Below, one piece after another: positions 1 to 5,132 of a stretch of DNA of 7,112 bases. How positions within the stretch are numbered: the first letter of the stretch is position 1; every line of letters starts with the position of its first letter. A program made the position numbers and the translations under genes. The stretch lies in the NCBI GenBank assembly GCA_937911445.1, contig CALDQY010000300.1:1-7112 (forward strand), written 5' to 3'. The stretch is from an uncultured Rhodobiaceae bacterium. Its GTDB lineage: Archaea > Thermoplasmatota > Poseidoniia > Poseidoniales > Poseidoniaceae. The notes under the pieces are model-generated. The model saw only the letters and a list, made by a program, of their open reading frames with translations. It was not told the origin of the DNA and did not search any database.

Positions 1-31
1 AAGGAGCTTCATGACTATTGAGCAATATTCT

Positions 32-2383
32 CTAGAACACACCGATTGAGCGGAGGGCTAGAACACCGTTGGTGGTTACCCAAAGACTGACTGGGAGCAA
101 AACGAGTCCCATGAAGCGAGCGAAGGTATCTGCCCCGATACGGCCGAAGATGTTGGAGAATGGACCTCCCCATGAGGCAATGAATCGAAGGACAAGAATG
201 GTGATTCCAGCAATCAACACGTTGCCGAGGAGCAAAAGAACCGCAAAGAAGATTCCCATTCCTCCGTTTAATGCTGCGGCTCCAACGCCTTGTGCAACCA
301 GACTTGGTTCCGCCAACCAGGACAACCATCCGATAAAGATCCCAAGGAACACATCGCGTTGCATGTCTTCTTTTGGACGCCACTCTTGGAATGAGGGAGG
401 TGTCATCTTGTGGATGAAGGAACCCAACATGTCGGCTTCGAACGGAGAGCCACGTCGTAACGTCATGGCGCACATGAAGGCAAACCATGCGAACATGATG
501 ATGGAGACGATGTAAGTGAATGATGCGCTTACCGGGAGCAGGCTAACAAGCAAAACAGGAAGATGAATCATGACAGCAGCGACTCCACCAGCGAGGACAA
601 TGCTTGCCCAAAGAGCACCTGGGGGCAATGGCTCCTCTGGTTTTGTCCAACCTTGCCGTGGAAGGGCAAGGAAGATGAGGAACAAACCAGTCGGGAATAG
701 GACTGAAAAATAGGTCATGAGGCTCGTTGGACCACCACTCTCAATGCCCTCGATGGCATCGTTCATGGCCTTTGCACCGCCTGTCGGTGACTGGCTCCAT
801 GTAACGTGCATGCTGCTATCGACAAGAACCAATGAATCTGCATTCCCAGTAGGGGAGGTTGATACAAACTCTTGATTGTAATCGAGAACAATAGGCCAAC
901 TGCTGTTAATGGAAGAGCGATAAGCATCGACATCGCTCATCATCGAACCATTTCCAATCACAATTTGCACAACGGCTACATCCTCGCGTTGCCCGAGCAA
1001 CAATTCGAGTTCATTCGCTTGATCTTGAGCAGATTCCGAACCTGGTGCAATCGCTCCAATGGCCAGAACATTGGCATCGCCCATCAGTTCGGACAACGTC
1101 GTGAATTCAGCACCTGAGGATTTCAATTCAGCATCGATGAGGCGTGCATTATCGTTGAGTTGCGCCTCCGTGTTCAGGTTGGAGACAGAGAAGCCAACCG
1201 GTAACATCAGGAGTGCCATGATCAACAAGGCGATGAGAATTGGAAGCGGTATTGGCGGATCTGCATTGAATCCTTTGAATGCAAAACCGAGGAAGCAAGC
1301 AATTGTTGTCAAACTCAGCCACAAACCTGAGCTTGCAAAGCCATCGGATTCTCCCTCTACTTCAAAACGAATGATGCCGAATGCATGACAATCCGCATTT
1401 GGGTTCCCACTTGAAGTCTTGACACAAACCTCAAGATTTGAAGTTCCCTTCTGAAGCACTTCTTTCCCTGTCCAAATCCAAGCAGTCTCATTATCTCCAA
1501 GACTTCGCTCCATTCGTATTCTTCCAATGGAACTCTCCATGACCATGTCACGATCACGATTTGTCTTCACGTCGTCATCCATTGGTCCACGCAATACCCA
1601 GGAAACAGCAGGGTCGCCATTTCCATCGACGAGAACGTCACTAGGGCCCCATGGAAGGGTTGGAAGGAATTCGATGTGTGCTCTACGTGAAGAGTCGACT
1701 CGAATGCTTGCACTTGGCTCATACACTTTCCCAGTCATGATGATGCCCCCTGCATTGGTTTCGAAGCCGCCCCACTGAATTCGTGCACGACTGTTTTCAC
1801 AAAGGTGTTCAGCACTAAGTGAAATCGAAAAGGTGTCACCAGCAGACAAATCTACGTCCATCATCACAATCTCACCTGAAAAATTCACAGGTTCGTTTGA
1901 AGCAATCGAGTCAAGTATCTCAGTTACAGTACTCTCGTAAACTTGATTTCCAGATATGCTAACTGACATGACCAATGTAGTCGAATCGTCGCCAACTGTG
2001 GGTGGAATTGAAAGTGGTTGTTTACATTGGGTCGATTGGATTGCACCAACTTGTGGAACAAGATATGCGCTGAAGTAGGTTGACATGTTGATCGTCCCCC
2101 TCATGGAATTAACAATTGGTTCAGATGTAAGCGAGAAAATAGGAACCAGTCCAGTATTTGGGTCTACATCTGCAAATGCTAATGTTGCATCTGGGCGTTC
2201 ACGTTGCAAGACGGAGGTTTCAGCATCATCACCTTCGACATAGAGTCGTTGCTCTATGTCCATCTCCCACTCAACATAACCTGCGTCATAGGTGACATTT
2301 TCGACGCCCTGAACGGAGGTCAGCGCAACGCCGGAAAAAAACAGTGCCATGAGCAGCACGGCGAAGACGTGGCGATGGCGCAT
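32..2383 (-). CDS. Secreted/multi-pass membrane protein with a cysteine-free thioredoxin-like domain, function unknown
   Basis: I do not recognise a named family. The 783-residue product starts with a signal-peptide-like stretch (MRHRHVFAVLL to about residue 26), followed by a beta-rich ectodomain to about residue 350 with four cysteines (120, 195, 320, 332) that could form disulphides. Two membrane helices follow (about 353-370 and 379-399). Next is a soluble domain (about 402-549) whose strand pattern (VLAIGAIAP, VAVVQIVIG, WPIVLDYN, SLVLVDSSMHV) resembles TlpA/redoxin folds but lacks any CXXC. About six more helices reach the C-terminus. Six N-X-S/T sequons (29, 99, 167, 298, 478, 493) all fall in the predicted outside parts, which supports the topology and suggests an archaeal N-glycosylated surface protein. 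The reading frame extends 23 codons upstream, but that would place a basic, non-signal segment first, so I chose the ATG at 2383. No Shine-Dalgarno is visible. It lies 41 nt after the DUF92 stop, probably in the same transcript. Confidence 0.85.
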   Translation of the reverse strand: MRHRHVFAVLLMALFFSGVALTSVQGVENVTYDAGYVEWEMDIEQRLYVEGDDAETSVLQRERPDATLAFADVDPNTGLVPIFSLTSEPIVNSMRGTINMSTYFSAYLVPQVGAIQSTQCKQPLSIPPTVGDDSTTLVMSVSISGNQVYESTVTEILDSIASNEPVNFSGEIVMMDVDLSAGDTFSISLSAEHLCENSRARIQWGGFETNAGGIIMTGKVYEPSASIRVDSSRRAHIEFLPTLPWGPSDVLVDGNGDPAVSWVLRGPMDDDVKTNRDRDMVMESSIGRIRMERSLGDNETAWIWTGKEVLQKGTSNLEVCVKTSSGNPNADCHAFGIIRFEVEGESDGFASSGLWLSLTTIACFLGFAFKGFNADPPIPLPILIALLIMALLMLPVGFSVSNLNTEAQLNDNARLIDAELKSSGAEFTTLSELMGDANVLAIGAIAPGSESAQDQANELELLLGQREDVAVVQIVIGNGSMMSDVDAYRSSINSSWPIVLDYNQEFVSTSPTGNADSLVLVDSSMHVTWSQSPTGGAKAMNDAIEGIESGGPTSLMTYFSVLFPTGLFLIFLALPRQGWTKPEEPLPPGALWASIVLAGGVAAVMIHLPVLLVSLLPVSASFTYIVSIIMFAWFAFMCAMTLRRGSPFEADMLGSFIHKMTPPSFQEWRPKEDMQRDVFLGIFIGWLSWLAEPSLVAQGVGAAALNGGMGIFFAVLLLLGNVLIAGITILVLRFIASWGGPFSNIFGRIGADTFARFMGLVLLPVSLWVTTNGVLALRSIGVF

Positions 2384-2424
2384 GACACGCTGAGTGTGAA
2401 CCAGTTCATGAAGTCGGCGGCGAA

Positions 2425-3186
2425 TTACATCGGCGTTCCCAAGTAGAGCCACATCAATGCAACGCCTGCAATAATGGAGAGTGCATTGACCGACCCTTTT
2501 GTCAACAGTCCACGATTTTCGAGAACCGCTCCGAGAACACTATCGATTTGGCAACCAAGGAATCCGAGTCCTGCAACGACGCCTGCAACGAGAATTCCAT
2601 CGGTAACTGTGGTTGAGAACATGATTAAACTGGCGATGAGTGCAGTCACACCGATGAGGATGCCACCCGTCGCTGCAGCGAGTTGGCCATTCGGAGAGAA
2701 TCCGCCATTCACACCCGCTTCGCACGGTTTGAGTGTTGTAATCATACGGACTCGATCATCGAGGCAACCGATTTCGCTTGCCCAAGTATCGGACGTTGCA
2801 ACCGAAACTGCAGCTGCGAACATCCACAAGCCATGTTCCCAATCTTCGATGAGGAAGGCCAGCAAAGCGACGATGGCTGGCATGCCTCCGTTCGCTGCGA
2901 CGTTGATCCATCCACGGTGTCCATCCGTTGATTCGTTCAACCCTCGAGCTGTTTTTTCATCGAATCTCCATTTTGTTGCCAAATGGCTGCTCAAGAGGAA
3001 GCACAAGAGCATCAACAACCATGTCCAGTGGCCAAGACAACCAACAAAGAACCCGAGCAGTGCTGCTGCGAAAATGCCCTGTCCATCGAGAATACGTGCT
3101 CGAAGTGATGCGGCAACGAGGGCAAAAATGAGCATCGTCGTGACGACAATGTTCCCTGAAACGAGACCACCTGAGGTAAAATCCAT
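2425..3186 (-). CDS. DUF92 family integral membrane protein (phytyl-phosphate kinase VTE6 / TMEM19 family)
   Basis: This 253-residue, strongly hydrophobic protein has the family's conserved blocks in order: SSHLATKW (66-73), the GRRGW-type motif here GHRGWINVAANGG (89-101), ATSDTWASEIG (130-140), ITTLKPCEAGVNGGFSPNG (149-167), GCQIDSVLGAVLENRG (211-226) and a final SVN (232-234) before the last helix. The length is typical for the family and the gene looks intact. Known: plant VTE6, a DUF92 member, phosphorylates phytyl phosphate to the diphosphate, and most prokaryotic members are uncharacterised. Inferred: an archaeal member could act on an isoprenoid phosphate such as geranylgeranyl phosphate, salvaging lipid side chains at the membrane. 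The D/E-rich ATSDTWASEIG block is a likely metal/phosphate site. The start at 3186 is supported by GAGGG six bases upstream. It sits 80 nt after the PrsW gene and 41 nt before the 783-residue membrane protein on the same strand. Confidence 0.9.
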   Translation of the reverse strand: MDFTSGGLVSGNIVVTTMLIFALVAASLRARILDGQGIFAAALLGFFVGCLGHWTWLLMLLCFLLSSHLATKWRFDEKTARGLNESTDGHRGWINVAANGGMPAIVALLAFLIEDWEHGLWMFAAAVSVATSDTWASEIGCLDDRVRMITTLKPCEAGVNGGFSPNGQLAAATGGILIGVTALIASLIMFSTTVTDGILVAGVVAGLGFLGCQIDSVLGAVLENRGLLTKGSVNALSIIAGVALMWLYLGTPM

Positions 3187-3192
3187 ACGAAG

Positions 3193-3197
3193 CCCTC
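3193..3197 (-). promoter_or_regulatory. Shine-Dalgarno-like GAGGG for the DUF92 gene
   Basis: On the minus strand GAGGG stands six bases before the ATG at 3186 and can pair with the CCUC of the 16S rRNA 3' end. It is the only convincing ribosome site for any gene in the window. An internal operon gene having one while first genes lack it fits archaeal habits. Confidence 0.45.
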
Positions 3198-3242
3198 ATC
3201 CGCGAGCCCAAGTGATTGGTTTTGTTCTTTGCGTTGGCTTTG

Positions 3243-3266
3243 CCTCAACAGCCTACGGTTTTGAGG
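3243..3266 (-). repeat. Inverted repeat / RNA hairpin abutting the PrsW stop codon
   Basis: CCTCAA (3243-3248) and TTGAGG (3261-3266) form a perfect 6-bp inverted repeat with a 12-nt loop. It begins immediately after the PrsW stop codon (3267-3269, minus strand) in the 80-nt gap before the DUF92 gene. There is no T-run after it on the minus strand, so it is not a typical archaeal U-tract terminator. A processing or stability hairpin within a shared transcript is possible, and so is chance. Confidence 0.3.
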
Positions 3267-4631
3267 TCAAACATCGTCTTCCATCGCTGCTGCAAGAACA
3301 AAGCGTCCGAAGGTCCACAGTAAAGCGATGAGTACAACAATCCATGTCAATTCAGCAATCAATCCGACAACCGGTCCGAGGTTACCAGACATGTACGACA
3401 TGAGGACAGAACTGCCGTTCCAGAAAGCGTGGCCAAACATAGCGATGCCGAGCATAACGGGCAATGAAGTCGGAAGTTGTAGATTCGATGATTTCGAAAA
3501 GAACGATGGATGGGAGGTGAGCGACGGTTCAAAACGAGATGCTGAGGGATTAAGTGGATTCACAAGATTCCATTGTTTCACATCTGGAATTCGATGTGGT
3601 TGTTTCCGCTCCTCGAGCATGTGTCCAATGGCGTATCCACTGCATGCGGTCCACATCGCATGTCCTGGAATCGATCCTATGCCTCGAACAACGGTTGTGA
3701 GTCCGTAGGAGAAGGCCATCACCTCGCCAGCGAAGAGGCTGAACAGAATGTACTGAAGGTTCTCAAGCAATGCAAAACCTAAACCAACTGTAAATCCAAC
3801 TTGGAACCCACGTTTCTTGGAATCGATCAATCCTGCAAGTGAAAAGACTGCGAGTGCCTTGCAGAGTTCTTCTCCAACGGGGGCAGATACGATGACTGTA
3901 ATGTTCTCGACCAGTGTTGCGGATGCTTGACCCCCTGTGAGCAAGAGGACAGCACCTGGCGTGATGAACGAATTAATCACGATGGCTGGGAAGGTTGAGA
4001 GCATTCCTGCAATCAACATCGCTTCTCCTTGCTGGCGAGTTGTTGTAAGATGGAATCGTGAGGATGAGTAGCTCCACCAAGCGAAGACAGGTGTCGAGAA
4101 ACCTACCAACCAAGCAGGAATAGCAACGAAAAGTGCGAGTAGGATGAATCCAATGTTGCTGGAGTCAAGTAGTAACGGTGCGAAGGCAATTGATGAGATG
4201 ATGACCCCCCCCAAAAACAGCATCCAAAGATGTTTTGCGAGTGGTACTCGTAGAGGATGACGTGAACGTACAATGAACTGTCGAATGTGTGTGGGTACGG
4301 GTGTTTGTAGGATTTTTGAGTTCGATAAGGAGTGAACCTGCCGCCCATCAGCCCTTGGTTCGGCAATGATGAGATGCTCAAGTTTCGGTCTGCGCATGTA
4401 CAGCAACAGAATGACCAACGGTGCGGAACAAAGCGAACCAGCAATGATCAATAAGCCATCGACTGGTCCGAAATCACCATCGAGATCACCATCAAGAAAT
4501 CCTGCTGCAATCAACACAACGAATTGCGCAAGCACCCAAAGAAGGATGACAATACCAAGCATTCGGCCGACACTTGACCATCTTGATTCGCTCTGCAGAT
4601 GGGACGTCGACGAAGCAATCGTACCCTGCAT
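3267..4631 (-). CDS. prsW: PrsW-family intramembrane protease (MEROPS M82 type)
   Basis: This 454-residue multi-pass membrane protein carries all four PrsW/M82 motifs: APVGEELCKAL (Glu254, Glu255, Lys258; EExxK type), GLGFALLENLQYI (Glu290), PGHAMWTACSGYAIG (His324) and FGHAFWNG (His401). Family knowledge: these glutamates and histidines line a membrane-embedded active site. Bacillus PrsW cuts the anti-sigma factor RsiW, but archaea have no sigma factors, so the substrate here is unknown. I see roughly ten hydrophobic segments. The protein is about twice as long as bacillar PrsW, owing to an N-terminal two-helix unit with an acidic loop (47-59), a polar segment (about 82-132) and a Pro/Ser-rich loop (about 341-388) between the two histidine motifs. 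The start at 4631 leaves a 23-residue polar N-terminus before helix 1; ATG at 4562 (residue 24) is an alternative. No Shine-Dalgarno is visible. The symbol marks the family, not proven orthology. DUF92 follows on the same strand. Confidence 0.93.
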   Translation of the reverse strand: MQGTIASSTSHLQSESRWSSVGRMLGIVILLWVLAQFVVLIAAGFLDGDLDGDFGPVDGLLIIAGSLCSAPLVILLLYMRRPKLEHLIIAEPRADGRQVHSLSNSKILQTPVPTHIRQFIVRSRHPLRVPLAKHLWMLFLGGVIISSIAFAPLLLDSSNIGFILLALFVAIPAWLVGFSTPVFAWWSYSSSRFHLTTTRQQGEAMLIAGMLSTFPAIVINSFITPGAVLLLTGGQASATLVENITVIVSAPVGEELCKALAVFSLAGLIDSKKRGFQVGFTVGLGFALLENLQYILFSLFAGEVMAFSYGLTTVVRGIGSIPGHAMWTACSGYAIGHMLEERKQPHRIPDVKQWNLVNPLNPSASRFEPSLTSHPSFFSKSSNLQLPTSLPVMLGIAMFGHAFWNGSSVLMSYMSGNLGPVVGLIAELTWIVVLIALLWTFGRFVLAAAMEDDV

Positions 4632-4638
4632 AGGGTAC
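4621..4638. promoter_or_regulatory. Perfect 7-bp inverted repeat enclosing the PrsW start codon
   Basis: GTACCCT (4621-4627), spacer GCAT (4628-4631), AGGGTAC (4632-4638). Read on the minus strand this is GTACCCT-ATGC-AGGGTAC, with the predicted PrsW ATG inside the 4-nt spacer. It lies 18 bp before the first plus-strand ATG (4657), so it sits between divergent genes, where an operator would be expected. As RNA it would form a tetraloop hairpin with AUG in the loop. If the true PrsW start is at 4562, it would instead be an upstream site. The dyad itself is plain in the sequence; its role is inference. Confidence 0.5.
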
Positions 4639-4656
4639 CAACGAAACTGGACCTAC

Positions 4657-4827
4657 ATGAACAATAGGGAAAGAGTCCCGCTCAGTTCGCCCATCAGTCT
4701 TCACGGAAACAGCAGTCGGCTTCGAGCACTCATCATTGCGGGGTCAGCCGTCATCACCGCAACCAATAAGCGTTCGCTAACACCGAAACAGTTCTTCAAG
4801 AAGGAGATTGCATTGGTCAAATCATGA
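4657..4827 (+). CDS. Possible 56-residue small protein, unknown function
   Basis: This short plus-strand ORF fills most of the gap between the divergent PrsW gene and the 102-residue membrane protein gene. It ends in TGA at 4825-4827, overlapping the next ATG as ATGA, a common sign of translational coupling. The product is basic, with a short apolar stretch (RALIIAGSAVITA, about residues 23-35) and an amphipathic, lysine-rich end (PKQFFKKEIALVK). I recognise no family. Its codons look ordinary for this window. Against it: no ribosome site, no clear TATA box and a small size. The frame stays open upstream, but that part is antisense to PrsW, so 4657 is the first sensible ATG. The region could instead be plain 5' leader or promoter DNA for the next gene. 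Confidence 0.35.
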   Translation: MNNRERVPLSSPISLHGNSSRLRALIIAGSAVITATNKRSLTPKQFFKKEIALVKS

Positions 4828-5132
4828 GCCTCGTGAACAAACTGTTCGCTCCTCGAATCGATCATCGTGGCATGTCGACACCGAGTGAAGCCTCTCGCCT
4901 CTTTTTGGTCATCACGATGATTGGAACTGGAACTTGGTCGTGGTTTGCAACAGATGGAAACCTCGTCGTATGGTTTTCTCTTACACTTCTCATAGCAACC
5001 CCGATTCTCTCGATTGGATGGTATTTGCTTTCTCTCATCGCAAAGAATCGCCGTGGCGAACTGTTGACGCCAAAGGTGCAAAATGCACTCGAAGCGAAGG
5101 GCCGATGGCCACATCACTCAAGGAAGCCATAG
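4824..5132 (+). CDS. Small two-helix membrane protein, unknown function
   Basis: The 102-residue product has a basic N-terminus (RIDHRG, 11-16), a first hydrophobic segment (about 25-42), a very short loop (ATDGN), a second segment (about 47-73) and a basic C-terminal tail starting KNRRGE. Positive charge on both flanks and none in the loop obeys the positive-inside rule for a hairpin with both ends in the cytoplasm, good evidence that it is a real protein. I recognise no family. The ATG overlaps the TGA of the preceding small ORF; ATG at 4872 (residue 17) is an alternative start. No nearby ribosome site is seen; AAGGAG at 4801-4806 is 17 nt away, too far. The last 19 bases overlap the 3' end of the convergent dehydrogenase gene. 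Codon pattern and hydrophobicity favour this strand over the cysteine-rich antisense frame. Confidence 0.65.
   Translation: MSLVNKLFAPRIDHRGMSTPSEASRLFLVITMIGTGTWSWFATDGNLVVWFSLTLLIATPILSIGWYLLSLIAKNRRGELLTPKVQNALEAKGRWPHHSRKP

Noticed and set aside
1..12. Minus-strand ATG AAG CTC CTT at the window edge, possibly the start (M-K-L-L) of a further signal-peptide gene
   Set aside because: Only four codons are visible and no ribosome site precedes it; attractive but cannot be supported.
16..27. TATTG-AG-CAATA dyad just downstream of the 783-residue protein gene, considered as a terminator
   Set aside because: Five-base arms with a 2-nt spacer cannot form a stable hairpin and there is no T-run; probably chance.
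1..49. Plus-strand AAGGAG followed by ATG at 11
   Set aside because: The frame stops after 12 codons, so the apparent ribosome site does not start a gene.
69..515. Plus-strand open frame of 148 codons antisense to the end of the 783-residue protein
   Set aside because: The product is rich in Lys, Arg, Pro and Asn, as expected from reverse-reading hydrophobic codons, and the opposite strand has clear membrane helices.
2385..2397. ACAC-GCTGA-GTGT dyad immediately before the ATG at 2383
   Set aside because: Only 4-bp arms, expected frequently by chance.
2384..2452. Longer start at 2452 for the 783-residue protein, overlapping the DUF92 gene
   Set aside because: It would put 23 polar, basic residues before a clean signal peptide; the inner ATG at 2383 gives a textbook secretion signal.
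2474..3331. Long plus-strand open frame (285 codons) antisense to the whole DUF92 gene
   Set aside because: It mirrors a well-conserved membrane gene; its product is Ser/Pro/Arg-rich low-complexity sequence with no domain. Such shadows are common with this codon bias.
4103..4444. A +1-type alternative frame in PrsW near the G8 tract, considered as a frameshift or pseudogene
   Set aside because: The main frame is continuous through the tract and all four protease motifs lie downstream in the same frame.
4640..4820. Possible tRNA or box C/D small RNA in the strand-switch region
   Set aside because: No cloverleaf, no T-arm GGTTCGAATC-like sequence and no properly spaced C and D boxes were found on either strand.
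4701..5117. Minus-strand open frame of 138 codons opposite the small membrane protein
   Set aside because: Cysteine- and charge-rich without domain or hydrophobic pattern; the plus-strand frame gives a sensible helical hairpin obeying charge rules.
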